DNA from: Thermodesulfovibrio thiophilus DSM 17215
Lineage (GTDB): Bacteria > Nitrospirota > Thermodesulfovibrionia > Thermodesulfovibrionales > Thermodesulfovibrionaceae
DNA length: 64,000 bases
Reading direction: 5' to 3'
Assembly: GCF_000423865.1 (NCBI RefSeq)
Contig: NZ_AUIU01000011.1
Location: forward strand, 248,001 to 312,000
Below the pieces are notes generated by a model. The model did no database searches and was not told where the DNA came from. It saw only the letters and a list, made by a program, of their open reading frames with translations. Shown one piece after another: positions 47,862-57,160 of this stretch. The first letter of the stretch is position 1, and the number at the start of each line of letters is the position of its first letter. The position numbers were made by a program, and so were the translations under genes.

Positions 47862-49627
47862 TTTACTTCTCCCTTTCCGATGATTCTTGATAAAATTACT
47901 ATAAATATTGAAATGACGAATGTCCCAATTAGATAGTTAACTCCTGCTTGAGACATACCAGTTTGAGCAACTGACTTAGTAGCTGCAACTGCTGTCTGAA
48001 CCACCTGTTCCCAGTGAGGAACCATCCATGTAAATACGTATGCCTGAAGCATTGCTAAAACTCCCAATAAGAACGTAAGAACTAGAGAATGTTTCAAGGT
48101 GAATCTAAAAATATTACCTTCCTCACCCACAGATCCTGTAGCTGCTGTTGCAACAGCTATTGATTGTGGTGAAATCATTTTTCCGAAGACTCCACCAGAG
48201 GAGTTTGATGCTACTGTAACAACAGGATCTATTCCAATCTGACGTGCTGTAACTTCCTGGAGTTTTCCAAAAAGAGCATTCGATGATGTATCTGATCCAG
48301 TCATAAAAACTCCTAACCAGCCAAGAAATGCTGCAAAGAATGGGAAGATAGAACCTGTTGAAGCAAATGCATAACCGAGTGTAATAGCCATTCCAGAGAA
48401 GTTATAAAGATAGGCAAATCCAAGAATTGTGCCTATTGTAACAATAGGCCATTTAAGCTGATTAAGGGTTTTTCCGGCAACTTTAAGTGCTGTGCCAATT
48501 GATGCTCCCATGACAGGAATTGATAAAAGTCCTGCAAAAAGAATTGCAGTTCCAGCAGCTGAAAGTAAATTAAATGCATAAACTGCAGCTTTTGGTTTGC
48601 CGATATGGTCTATGACTTCTTTATCAAGCCCTGGAATTGAAAATTTAAATGTTGCAAGCTGGTCAAGAACTTCTTTAATTGGTTTTACACCCCATGCAGC
48701 AACAAATATTGAAAGAAGGATAAACGGTGCCCATGCTCTGAATACTTGGCCTCCTGTATATTCAAGTTTTGCTTTTCCTGTAGCAGCAGCTTCATGTTCA
48801 AAGGTCCATGATTCTTTCGGATGCCATATTTTGGCAAATATTACTGTTGCTATGATTGAGACAATTGCTGAAAGAATATCTGGTAGATATGGTCCAATAT
48901 AGTTGGACACAAAGAATTGAGTTAATGCAAAGGAACCACCACTTACAAGAAGTATTGGCCAGATTTCAACTGCTTTTTTCCATCCAGCCATAACAACAGC
49001 CATGTAAAATGGTACAATTATGCTGAAAAACGGAAGCTGTCTTCCAACCATTTTGCTTATTGCCATCAGATCAACGCCAGAAACCCCAGAGGCTACCACT
49101 ATTGGAATTCCTATAGCACCGAATGCAACAGGAGCAGTATTTGCAATAAGACAGATACCTGCAGCATAAACAGGATTAAACCCTAACCCCGCTAACATGG
49201 CTGCTGAGATTGCCACTGGAGTTCCAAATCCTGCTGCTCCTTCAAGAAATGCACCGAAAGAGTAGGCAATGATTACAGCCTGAACTCTTCTGTCATCAGA
49301 GATTGAAGCAAGAGAGTTTTTTATAATTTCAAACTGTCTTGTTTCAACAGAAAGGTTGTAGATATAGACTGCTGTTACAACAATCCAGCACACTGGCCAC
49401 AATCCAAATAGAAAACCATTAAAGATTGAAAGGACAGAAAGATTTACAGGCATTCCATAGGAAACTATGGAGATTAACATCGCAATACAGACTGCTAAAA
49501 TAGCTGCCCAATGTCCTTTCATTCTCTTATAGGCAAGAGCCCAGAAAAGAAAAAGGATTGGTATCGCAGCAACGAAAGCACTTAATGCAAGGCTACCCAA
49601 AGGGTTAATGTCCATTTTCCATGGCAT
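47858..49627 (-). CDS. lldP: L-lactate permease family transporter
   Basis: 589 residues, about 14 hydrophobic helices, with the family stretch GAFLEGAAGFGTPVAISAAML and a glycine-rich SNSSGGVFGKMISPQS near the end. It is predicted to import lactate (possibly glycolate) with protons. It is the first gene of the lactate operon; GGAGG lies eight bases before the ATG, and a good promoter lies at 49660-49688. Confidence 0.93.
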   Translation of the reverse strand: MPWKMDINPLGSLALSAFVAAIPILFLFWALAYKRMKGHWAAILAVCIAMLISIVSYGMPVNLSVLSIFNGFLFGLWPVCWIVVTAVYIYNLSVETRQFEIIKNSLASISDDRRVQAVIIAYSFGAFLEGAAGFGTPVAISAAMLAGLGFNPVYAAGICLIANTAPVAFGAIGIPIVVASGVSGVDLMAISKMVGRQLPFFSIIVPFYMAVVMAGWKKAVEIWPILLVSGGSFALTQFFVSNYIGPYLPDILSAIVSIIATVIFAKIWHPKESWTFEHEAAATGKAKLEYTGGQVFRAWAPFILLSIFVAAWGVKPIKEVLDQLATFKFSIPGLDKEVIDHIGKPKAAVYAFNLLSAAGTAILFAGLLSIPVMGASIGTALKVAGKTLNQLKWPIVTIGTILGFAYLYNFSGMAITLGYAFASTGSIFPFFAAFLGWLGVFMTGSDTSSNALFGKLQEVTARQIGIDPVVTVASNSSGGVFGKMISPQSIAVATAATGSVGEEGNIFRFTLKHSLVLTFLLGVLAMLQAYVFTWMVPHWEQVVQTAVAATKSVAQTGMSQAGVNYLIGTFVISIFIVILSRIIGKGEVK

Positions 49628-49659
49628 GGTTAAACCTCCGTAACGTAAATTTTTAATAA

Positions 49660-49688
49660 ATTATGCATATTTTTAGAATAACTGTAAA
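49660..49688 (-). promoter_or_regulatory. Promoter of the lactate operon
   Basis: On the - strand TTTACA (49688-49683), 17 bases and CATAAT (49665-49660) precede a leader of about 25 bases with GGAGG and the permease ATG at 49627. It lies in the 72-base gap after argF, so lactate genes can be controlled separately from arginine genes. Confidence 0.6.
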
Positions 49689-49699
49689 TCAGAATATTC

Positions 49700-50599
49700 C
49701 TACAAAGCGAGTAAAAACTCGAGAATTGCTTTTTCGGTGTGAAGTCTATTTTCAGCCTGATCCAGAACAACGCTTTGAGGTCCATCAATAATTTCATCGG
49801 TTATTTCCTCTCCTCTGCGTGCAGGAAGACAGTGCATAACAATGACATCTAATTTTGCCTGTTTGAGGAGCTTAACATTGACCTGAAAATTTTTAAATTT
49901 TTCTTTTTTTTCAATATGTTCTTCTTCTCCCATGCTGAGCCAGACATCTGTGTAAACAACATCAGCATTTTCTACAGCAATTACCGGATCATGAAACAGT
50001 TTTATTTCTGTAAAACTTTTTGCTTTTTCAATAACTTCTGCAGAAGGTTCGCATCCTTGCGGCGTGGCAATATGCATTTTTACACCTGTAAGTGCAGAAG
50101 CTTCAATTAAAGAGTGTGCTACATTGTTTCCATCTCCAATGTAGGCTATTTTTATACCTTCAAGTTTCCCCTTTTTTTCAAAAATTGTCATCATGTCAGC
50201 CATTGCCTGACATGGATGATGTTCATCACTTAATGCATTTATTACAGGCACAGTTGACCATTTTGCAAATTCTTTAATTGTTTTGTGATAGAAGCTTCTT
50301 ATTAAAATGCAGTTTAGATAGCGGGATAGAACTAAAGCTGTGTCTTTTATTGCCTCTCCTCTGCAGAGCTGAATTTCTTTAGAACTCAGATAAACAGGAT
50401 GTGCTCCAAGCTGATAAATAGCAACTTCAAATGAAACTCTTGTTCTGGTGGAAGGTTTTTCAAAAATCATACCAATGCTTTTCCCTGAAAGAGGAGTTTC
50501 ATGAAGATCCTTATTTGCTTTGAACTCAAGGGCTCTGTTTATTAAATAAGTAAACTCATTTTGATTTAAATCAAATACTCTTAAAAAATCTTTTTTCAT
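49700..50599 (-). CDS. argF: Ornithine carbamoyltransferase
   Basis: 299 residues. The carbamoyl-phosphate site STRTR (about 52-56) and the ornithine-site HCLP (about 260-263) are intact, as is the DVWLSMGEE loop. It makes citrulline from ornithine and carbamoyl phosphate in arginine synthesis. It overlaps argD by 4 bases and is the second gene of an argD-argF operon. Confidence 0.95.
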   Translation of the reverse strand: MKKDFLRVFDLNQNEFTYLINRALEFKANKDLHETPLSGKSIGMIFEKPSTRTRVSFEVAIYQLGAHPVYLSSKEIQLCRGEAIKDTALVLSRYLNCILIRSFYHKTIKEFAKWSTVPVINALSDEHHPCQAMADMMTIFEKKGKLEGIKIAYIGDGNNVAHSLIEASALTGVKMHIATPQGCEPSAEVIEKAKSFTEIKLFHDPVIAVENADVVYTDVWLSMGEEEHIEKKEKFKNFQVNVKLLKQAKLDVIVMHCLPARRGEEITDEIIDGPQSVVLDQAENRLHTEKAILEFLLAL

Positions 50600-51798
50600 T
50601 GTATATCCGACAATACAGAATTTAGAATGTATATGGCTTTATCCACATCCTCTTTTTCAATTATCAGCGGAGGGGTAAATCTTAGTACTGAACCATCTCC
50701 TGCTGTTCCAATGAGCAATCCTTTTTCTATACATTTTTTTACTATTGAAGCACCATTTATTGAAAGTTCTACTCCAATCAACAATCCAACACCTCGAATT
50801 TCTTTAATTTTTTCTTGATGTTTTTCTTTAAGAGAATTGAGTTTTTTTACTATATATTTAGACATTCTTTGTGCGTAATCGAGAAGATAACCATCTTCAA
50901 GAATCGTCTCAATAGTTGCAACAGCAGCAGCACAGGCAACAGGATTCCCACCGAATGTTGATGCGTGAGTTTTTGGCCCCATTGCCTGAGCAATTTCTTC
51001 TGTTGTTAGAATTGCTCCGATCGGGATTCCACTTCCGAGTCCTTTTGCAAGACTCATTATATCTGGTTTGATGCCAAAATGTTCATAAGCAAAAAGTTTA
51101 CCTGTTCTGCCAATTCCTGTTTGAACTTCGTCAAGAATTAAGAGAATGTTATATTTGTCACAGAGTTCTCTTACTTTTTTAAAATAGTTTTTTGATGGAA
51201 TGTTTATCCCACCTTCTGCCTGAACTGGTTCGAGAATTATAGCGGCTGTTTTGTCGGTTATTGTTTTCTCCATTGCTGTTACATCATTAAATGGAACAAA
51301 TTTTATACCTTGAAGTAGTGGTTCAAAGCCATGATGATACTTTGCCTGCCCTGTTACTGAGAGACTGCCAAAGCTTCTACCATGAAATGAATTCTCGGCT
51401 GCAATAAACTCAAAGCGTTCCTGTCCGAATTTATTTTTCATATATATTCTTGCCAGCTTGAGGGCTCCTTCATTTGCCTCTGTCCCTGAATTACAGAAGA
51501 ACACTCTGTCTGCAAATGAATTTTCAATAAGAAGTTTTGCCAGATTTAGCTGTGGTTCTGTATAGTATAGATTTGAAACATGTATTAATCTCTGGACCTG
51601 TTTTTGGAGTGCCATCACGACTTTTCTATGACAGTGTCCAAGAACATTTACTGCAATCCCTGCAAGAAAATCGAGGTATTCTTTACCATCCACATCCCAG
51701 ACTTTTACTCCTCTGCCTTTTCTGAGCACAATGGGAAATCTTGTGTAGGTAGGAATTAACAATTTGTTGGAAAGTTCTATAATTGACCTGGATTCCAT
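50596..51798 (-). CDS. argD: Acetylornithine aminotransferase
   Basis: 400 residues from ATG 51798. This is a class III PLP-dependent aminotransferase with the cofactor region ILDEVQTGIGRTG and the Schiff-base Lys in SLAKGLGSG (about 245-253). It transfers an amino group to N-acetylglutamate semialdehyde in arginine synthesis and may also act on succinyl-diaminopimelate precursors. No Shine-Dalgarno sequence is present; TATTAT (51812-51807) ends 8 bases before the ATG. Confidence 0.94.
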   Translation of the reverse strand: MESRSIIELSNKLLIPTYTRFPIVLRKGRGVKVWDVDGKEYLDFLAGIAVNVLGHCHRKVVMALQKQVQRLIHVSNLYYTEPQLNLAKLLIENSFADRVFFCNSGTEANEGALKLARIYMKNKFGQERFEFIAAENSFHGRSFGSLSVTGQAKYHHGFEPLLQGIKFVPFNDVTAMEKTITDKTAAIILEPVQAEGGINIPSKNYFKKVRELCDKYNILLILDEVQTGIGRTGKLFAYEHFGIKPDIMSLAKGLGSGIPIGAILTTEEIAQAMGPKTHASTFGGNPVACAAAVATIETILEDGYLLDYAQRMSKYIVKKLNSLKEKHQEKIKEIRGVGLLIGVELSINGASIVKKCIEKGLLIGTAGDGSVLRFTPPLIIEKEDVDKAIYILNSVLSDIQ

Positions 51799-51941
51799 AA
51801 AGTTTAATAATACCACAAAACGCTTATTTAATGGTATAATTCAAAATGAGTTTATAAGTCCATGTTAATTTTTTGTCTTTTATAAACAGGGTTTTTCTAT
51901 TAAAAATGCAATTTTAATTTACAGAGCTAGAAATCTGGTAA

Positions 51942-52499
51942 ATGACAAAACAAGAAATCAGAAGTAGAATGCTTGAGAGAAGAAAAAATATTGATGAACA
52001 AATTAAAAAACAGAAGAATTTAAAAATTGCTTCTTCTTTCATTCATTTTTTAGAAACAAACAGTATTAAATCAATACTTCTTTACGCATCTTTTGGAAGC
52101 GAGGTTGATACATGGATGATTTTTCAATATTGCATAAACAAATCAATTAAAACTGCTTTCCCTAAAGTTAACAAAAAATCAAACAGGCTTGAGCTTTTCT
52201 GGGTTGATAAAATTGAGGAATTAACTCCAGGATATAAATTAATTCTTGAACCATCAACCAGTAAAAGAGCATTAATAGAAAACATTGATGTAATAGCTGT
52301 TCCAGGCGTTGCTTTTGATAAACAGTGTTTTAGAATTGGTTATGGCGGAGGATTTTATGATAGACTCCTTTTACATAAAAAAGGCTTTGCTATTGGACTG
52401 GCTTATGAAGAACAGATAGTTGATAAATTACCAGTCCTGGCACATGATAAAAGAGTTGATTTAATAATTACTGATGAGAGGGTGATAAGCTGTGTTTGA
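51942..52499 (+). CDS. 5-formyltetrahydrofolate cyclo-ligase family protein
   Basis: 185 residues of the ATP-dependent MTHFS family, with an N-terminal [13 protein letters not shown] basic region and the C-terminal [11 protein letters not shown] phosphate-binding loop. It converts 5-formyl- to 5,10-methenyl-tetrahydrofolate, returning stored folate to the C1 pool. It fits its neighbours folE, folD, metV and metF. It overlaps folE by 8 bases. The Shine-Dalgarno sequence is weak, and a TATAAT 100 bases upstream (51835-51840) is only a tentative promoter. Confidence 0.9.
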   Translation: MTKQEIRSRMLERRKNIDEQIKKQKNLKIASSFIHFLETNSIKSILLYASFGSEVDTWMIFQYCINKSIKTAFPKVNKKSNRLELFWVDKIEELTPGYKLILEPSTSKRALIENIDVIAVPGVAFDKQCFRIGYGGGFYDRLLLHKKGFAIGLAYEEQIVDKLPVLAHDKRVDLIITDERVISCV

Positions 52500-53058
52500 T
52501 AGGAAAAAAATTGAAGAAGGTGTAAGACTTATTCTTGAAGGAATTGGAGAAAATCCCGACAGATATGGTATAAGAGAAACACCATCACGCATTGCGAGAA
52601 TGTGTGAAGAAATTTTCAGAGGACTTTTACCTCCAGAAGAAGATTTGCTTAAATATATTGACGGAGAAACGCATGATGAGATGGTTCTTATTAAAGAGAT
52701 TCCATTTTATTCAGTTTGTGAGCATCATCTCTTGCCTTTTTTTGGGTATGTGCATATTGCTTATATTCCGGCTGGACGAATCGTTGGTTTAAGTGAGCTT
52801 CCAAAGGCGGTGGATTATTTATCAAAAAGACCACAGGTTCAGGAAAGACTTACAAAGGAGCTTGCAGATTTGCTTATGAATAAATTAAAACCAGAGGGAT
52901 GTATAGTTGTTATTGAAGCAGAGCATCTCTGTATGAGCATGAGAGGGATAAAAAAAATCGGGACGAAAACACTTACTTCAGCAGTGAGAGGAATATTCAG
53001 AAGAAATCAGACCACAAGACAGGAAGCACTTGAATTGATGGGTAAGAGGAGTGAATGA
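52492..53058 (+). CDS. folE: GTP cyclohydrolase I
   Basis: 188 residues from GTG 52492, with GAGAGGGTG upstream. Zinc and substrate residues are visible in [12 protein letters not shown] and in [12 protein letters not shown]. It makes dihydroneopterin triphosphate, the first step in tetrahydrofolate synthesis. Position inside a folate/C1 operon suggests the cofactor supply is tied to Wood-Ljungdahl flux. Confidence 0.96.
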   Translation: MFDRKKIEEGVRLILEGIGENPDRYGIRETPSRIARMCEEIFRGLLPPEEDLLKYIDGETHDEMVLIKEIPFYSVCEHHLLPFFGYVHIAYIPAGRIVGLSELPKAVDYLSKRPQVQERLTKELADLLMNKLKPEGCIVVIEAEHLCMSMRGIKKIGTKTLTSAVRGIFRRNQTTRQEALELMGKRSE

Positions 53059-53059
53059 A

Positions 53060-53917
53060 ATGACTGAGATTCTTGATGGAAAGTTATTGTCTTTTAAAAT
53101 AAGGGAAAACATAAAGAAAGATGTGGAAGTTTTAAAAAATAGAGGTATTAGTCCATGTCTTGCTGTTATAGTTGTCGGTTATAATAAAGCATCGCTAAAG
53201 TATGTTTCTTTCAAGGAAAAGGCTTGTAAAGAACTTGGAATTGAGAGCATGATTTTTAAACTGCCTGAAAATACAGAAGAAATAAATCTTATCAAACTAA
53301 TTGAAGAATTAAATAATAACCAGAGAATTAATGGAATTCTTATTCAGCTTCCTCTTCCATCTCATTTAGATCAGAATGCGATTCTTGAAAAAATCAGTCC
53401 GTTTAAAGATGTAGATGGTTTTACACCATATTGTCTAGGGAGACTTTTAACTGACAATCCTCTTTTTATACCATGTACCCCTAAGGGTGTTTTAAAAATG
53501 TTTGATGAATATAAGATTGCTTTAGAAGGTAAGCATGCAGTTGTTGTAGGAAGAAGTATTATAGTTGGTAAACCGCTTTCTTTACTTCTTTTAAGAAAAA
53601 ATGCAACTGTTAGCATCTGTCACAGCAGAACCAGAAATCTTACAGAGATAACCAAAAAAGCTGATATACTCTGTGTTGCAATTGGCAAAGAGAGATTTAT
53701 CAGTGCGGATATGATAAAAGAAGGTGCAGTTGTTATAGATATTGGAATAAATGTAACAGATACAGGAAGGGTTGTTGGAGATATTGATTTTGATGAAGTT
53801 AAAAAGAAGGCTTCATACATAACTCCGGTTCCCGGAGGAGTTGGTCCAATGACAATAGCAATGCTCATGGAAAATACAGTTATTGCAGCAAAACTCCAGA
53901 AAGAGTTATCAGGATGA
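53060..53917 (+). CDS. folD: Bifunctional methylene-tetrahydrofolate dehydrogenase/cyclohydrolase
   Basis: 285 residues from ATG 53060 (AAGAGGAG eight bases upstream; GTG 53051 overlaps it). Motifs GYNKASLKYVSFKEKAC with the catalytic Lys, QLPLP, VDGF and the dinucleotide-binding VVGRSIIVGKP, ending in PVPGGVGPMTIAML, are diagnostic. It links formyl-, methenyl- and methylene-tetrahydrofolate in the methyl branch of the pathway. It overlaps metV by 4 bases. Confidence 0.96.
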   Translation: MTEILDGKLLSFKIRENIKKDVEVLKNRGISPCLAVIVVGYNKASLKYVSFKEKACKELGIESMIFKLPENTEEINLIKLIEELNNNQRINGILIQLPLPSHLDQNAILEKISPFKDVDGFTPYCLGRLLTDNPLFIPCTPKGVLKMFDEYKIALEGKHAVVVGRSIIVGKPLSLLLLRKNATVSICHSRTRNLTEITKKADILCVAIGKERFISADMIKEGAVVIDIGINVTDTGRVVGDIDFDEVKKKASYITPVPGGVGPMTIAMLMENTVIAAKLQKELSG

Positions 53918-54582
53918 TTGTAACCAAACATAAACAATATAAGGATCTTGAAAAATATATTCAGAATTGTAAAACTTTTTTTCTGATAGGTTGTTCTGAA
54001 TGCGCAACTCTTTGTGGAACAGGTGATGAAGAAGCTATTTTAAATCTTAAAATTTGGCTTGAAACTCAGAATAAAACAGTGACTGGATGGATGATTGCCA
54101 AAACAGGATGTCAGATATTGGGAACAAAAAGAGAGCTTTTTAAATATAAAGAAGCACTGCAGAATGCTGATTGTATTATGGTTTTATCATGCGGCTCTGG
54201 TACTCAGAGCATTACTGATTTATTTGAAGATAAGCCTGTTATTCCTGTCAATGATACGCTTTTTATTGGCAATATGAGCAGGTTTAAAGAATTTGAAGAA
54301 AGATGTCGAGCCTGTGGGGAGTGTTTTTTGGCATTAACAGGAGTTTGCGTTGTTACACTCTGTCCTAAGTCAATGCTTAATGGACCCTGCGGAGGATATA
54401 AGGATGGTAAATGTGAGGTTAATCCGCAAAGGAAGTGTGCTTGGGTGATTGCTTATAGTATTCTTGAAAAAAGAGGCTTTCTTGACAGATTTTATCAGGA
54501 AATTTTAGGTCCTAAAGATTGGGCAAAATCAAATACACCAAGATACTTTGGCAAAAGGGAGTCAATCATTGACAAAGCTTAA
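53914..54582 (+). CDS. metV: MetV-type iron-sulfur partner of methylene-tetrahydrofolate reductase
   Basis: 222 residues, cysteine-rich (GCSECATLCGTGDEE near the N-terminus; CRACGECFLALTGVC and NGPCGGYKDGKCEV in the second half), matching MetV / MTHFR C-terminal-domain proteins. In acetogens MetV binds [4Fe-4S] clusters and partners MetF so that methylene-tetrahydrofolate reduction need not use NAD(P)H directly. Here it sits between folD and metF with overlapping ends, so the same role is expected. Confidence 0.88.
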   Translation: MIVTKHKQYKDLEKYIQNCKTFFLIGCSECATLCGTGDEEAILNLKIWLETQNKTVTGWMIAKTGCQILGTKRELFKYKEALQNADCIMVLSCGSGTQSITDLFEDKPVIPVNDTLFIGNMSRFKEFEERCRACGECFLALTGVCVVTLCPKSMLNGPCGGYKDGKCEVNPQRKCAWVIAYSILEKRGFLDRFYQEILGPKDWAKSNTPRYFGKRESIIDKA

Positions 54583-55450
54583 AGAAAAGCTTCAGGGTGG
54601 AAAATTTGTAATCACTGCAGAACTGACACCTCCCAAAGGACCTGAAACTTCTAAAATAATTCAAAAACTTGAGGAATTGAAAAACTTAGTGGATGCTGTT
54701 AATTTTACTGATAATCCCTCTGCTACAATGACAATGTCATCAACAGCTGCTTGCAAATTGTCTCTTGATCTTGGTTTAGAACCTGTTTTACAGATGACCT
54801 GTAGAGACCGTAACAGAATTTCAATTCAATCTGATTTGCTCGGAGCTTATGCATTGGGAATACGAAATCTTCTTGTAATGACAGGAGACCATACAATCCA
54901 TGGTGACCATAAACAAGCAAAGCCTGTGTATGATATAGACTCTTCAATACTGATAAAACTGGTTGATAACCTTAATAGAGGATTGGATATTAATGGAAAT
55001 AAATTAAACGGTAAAACTAATTTTTTTTATGGTGGTGTGGTAAATCCCAATGCAGAACCTTTAATGCCTCAACTAAAAAGGTTCGAGCAGAAGTGGAGAA
55101 TGGGAGCAGAGTTTTTTCAAACTCAGATGATTTTTGATATTAAAAGACTTGAGAAATTTATGGAATATGCAGCAAAGTTTGAAACATTAGTAATTGCAGG
55201 TATTGTTATTATAAGAAGTAAAAAAATGTTAAACTACCTTGTCAGTAATATTCCTGGGGTTGTTGTACCACAGTGGTTAATAGATAGAACAGAAGGATTA
55301 AAAGATGAAGATGTGAAAAAATTTGGAATTGAGTTTGCAAGTTCCACAATTTTAAGTATATTAGAGCGAAAACTCTGTAATGGTATCCATATAATGGCAT
55401 TTTCTAGGGTGGAAGAAGTGAAAAATTTACTAGATTTTATTAGAATATAA
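54569..55450 (+). CDS. metF: Methylene-tetrahydrofolate reductase
   Basis: 293 residues from TTG 54569 (AAAAGGGAG seven bases upstream; an earlier TTG at 54548 lacks one). It is a FAD-binding TIM-barrel with TAELTPPKGPE at the start, LVMTGDH and GAEFFQTQMIF. It reduces methylene- to methyl-tetrahydrofolate, the donor used by AcsE. It overlaps metV by 14 bases. Confidence 0.93.
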   Translation: MTKLKEKLQGGKFVITAELTPPKGPETSKIIQKLEELKNLVDAVNFTDNPSATMTMSSTAACKLSLDLGLEPVLQMTCRDRNRISIQSDLLGAYALGIRNLLVMTGDHTIHGDHKQAKPVYDIDSSILIKLVDNLNRGLDINGNKLNGKTNFFYGGVVNPNAEPLMPQLKRFEQKWRMGAEFFQTQMIFDIKRLEKFMEYAAKFETLVIAGIVIIRSKKMLNYLVSNIPGVVVPQWLIDRTEGLKDEDVKKFGIEFASSTILSILERKLCNGIHIMAFSRVEEVKNLLDFIRI

Positions 55451-55451
55451 A

Positions 55452-57158
55452 ATGGCACTTGTCGGAGCTACCTCTTTAGGTCAGTATTTAGTTAAAAAGG
55501 GAGTTATATCAGAAGGACAACTCCTTAATGCTTTAAAATTACAAAAATCTGAAGGAATCCAGATTGGCGCTGCTCTTATCAAATTAAAGTATTTAACCGA
55601 GGACCAGCTTGTTCACACCCTGAGTGAAATATATGGTTATCGTCTAATTAATTTATTACATACAGAAATTGATATAAATGCATTTAAATTAATTCCTGTG
55701 GAAGTTATCAAAAAGTATAAAGTTGTACCATTTGCCAGAACAGGCAATACTATAAAAGTAGCGATATGCAATCCATCAGATATTGTAGGTGACCATCTGA
55801 AATTTCTTCTAACAGGGTTTAATTTAGAAATCTATCTAACAAAAGAATCTGAAATAATGAAGATATTTGAGAAGTTTATGCTCTCTGCAAATGATACAAA
55901 AAAAACTGAAACAGTTGCTGATCTTGTAGAAAGTGCGCTTGGCGATGCGGTGTCATCAGAGGAATTTGAGTTTAGAGAAGAGGATGTTAAAGTCGAAGCT
56001 CCTATTATTAAACTGGCCAATAAAATAATAGTAGATGCTTTAAAAATGAGAGCCAGTGATATTCATATCGAACCATATGACAAAGGCGTTTCTGTAAGAT
56101 ACAGAATCGATGGCGTTCTTCATAAAAGTTTGAATCTTCCACTTCAGATAAAAAGTTCATTGATTACAAGATTTAAAATTATGGCACATCTTGATATTTC
56201 TGAAAAAAGACTGCCACAGGATGGACGAATCAAGTTAAAGATTTCAAACAGGGAAGTTGACTTTAGAGTCTCAACTTTACCGATTATTCATGGAGAAAAG
56301 ATTGTTTTAAGAATTCTTGAAAAGGGAAGTCTGCAACTTGATCTAACAAAATTGGGATTTGAAAAAAACTCATTAGATTTTTTTCTTGAAGCGTTGCAAA
56401 AGCCATATGGAATGATACTTGTTACAGGACCTACTGGTTCAGGTAAAACAACAACTCTTTATTCAGCACTGATGACTCTTAATAAACCTGACGTGAATAT
56501 AATGACAGTTGAAGATCCTGTGGAGTACAGTTTTCCGGGAATAAATCAGGTTCAGGTAAAAGAAGAAATCGGGCTTACATTTGCATCTGCTCTGAGGTCT
56601 TTTCTAAGACAGGATCCTGATATCATAATGGTTGGTGAAATAAGAGATTTTGAAACTGCGGAAATAGCTGTAAAATCAGCTTTAACAGGACATCTTGTTT
56701 TAAGTACCCTTCATACAAATGATGCTGCAAGCACCGTAACAAGGCTTGTAAATATGGGGATTGAACCTTTCCTCATATCTTCTTCAGTGATTTTAATTAT
56801 GGCTCAAAGACTTGTAAGAAAGCTTTGTCAGAATTGTAAAAAAGAAGAAAAATATTCAAAAGAAACTCTTTTAAAAATAGGATTTTCTGCAGATAAGATA
56901 GACCACCTTAAAACTTATCGAGCCAATGGCTGTTCTGAATGTAACAATACAGGATACTTAGGAAGAGTTGCTTTGTATGAAGTTATGCCAATAAAAGATG
57001 AAATGAGAGAGCTAATTTTAACAGGTGCCCCTGCTACCGAGATAAAAAGAGAAGCTATCAATATTGGGATGACTACTCTAAGGCAGAGTGGAATAAATAA
57101 AGTTATACAGGGAATTACTTCGGTAGAAGAAGTTCTTAGAATAACTTTCGAGGATTAA
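55452..57158 (+). CDS. pilB: Type IV pilus / type II secretion assembly ATPase (PilB/GspE)
   Basis: 568 residues. An MshEN/GspE N-terminal domain (about 1-150) is followed by the ATPase core with Walker A GPTGSGKT (about 325-332), the Asp box (VEDPVEYSFPGINQ), Walker B IIMVGEIRDFETA, the His box (LVLSTLHTNDA) and a tetra-cysteine zinc site (CQNC near 458 and CSEC near 497). It powers pilus extension or secretion from the cytoplasmic face. No other pilus gene is adjacent; it is one base after metF, so it appears to ride in a metabolic operon. Confidence 0.93.
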   Translation: MALVGATSLGQYLVKKGVISEGQLLNALKLQKSEGIQIGAALIKLKYLTEDQLVHTLSEIYGYRLINLLHTEIDINAFKLIPVEVIKKYKVVPFARTGNTIKVAICNPSDIVGDHLKFLLTGFNLEIYLTKESEIMKIFEKFMLSANDTKKTETVADLVESALGDAVSSEEFEFREEDVKVEAPIIKLANKIIVDALKMRASDIHIEPYDKGVSVRYRIDGVLHKSLNLPLQIKSSLITRFKIMAHLDISEKRLPQDGRIKLKISNREVDFRVSTLPIIHGEKIVLRILEKGSLQLDLTKLGFEKNSLDFFLEALQKPYGMILVTGPTGSGKTTTLYSALMTLNKPDVNIMTVEDPVEYSFPGINQVQVKEEIGLTFASALRSFLRQDPDIIMVGEIRDFETAEIAVKSALTGHLVLSTLHTNDAASTVTRLVNMGIEPFLISSSVILIMAQRLVRKLCQNCKKEEKYSKETLLKIGFSADKIDHLKTYRANGCSECNNTGYLGRVALYEVMPIKDEMRELILTGAPATEIKREAINIGMTTLRQSGINKVIQGITSVEEVLRITFED

Positions 57159-57160
57159 TT

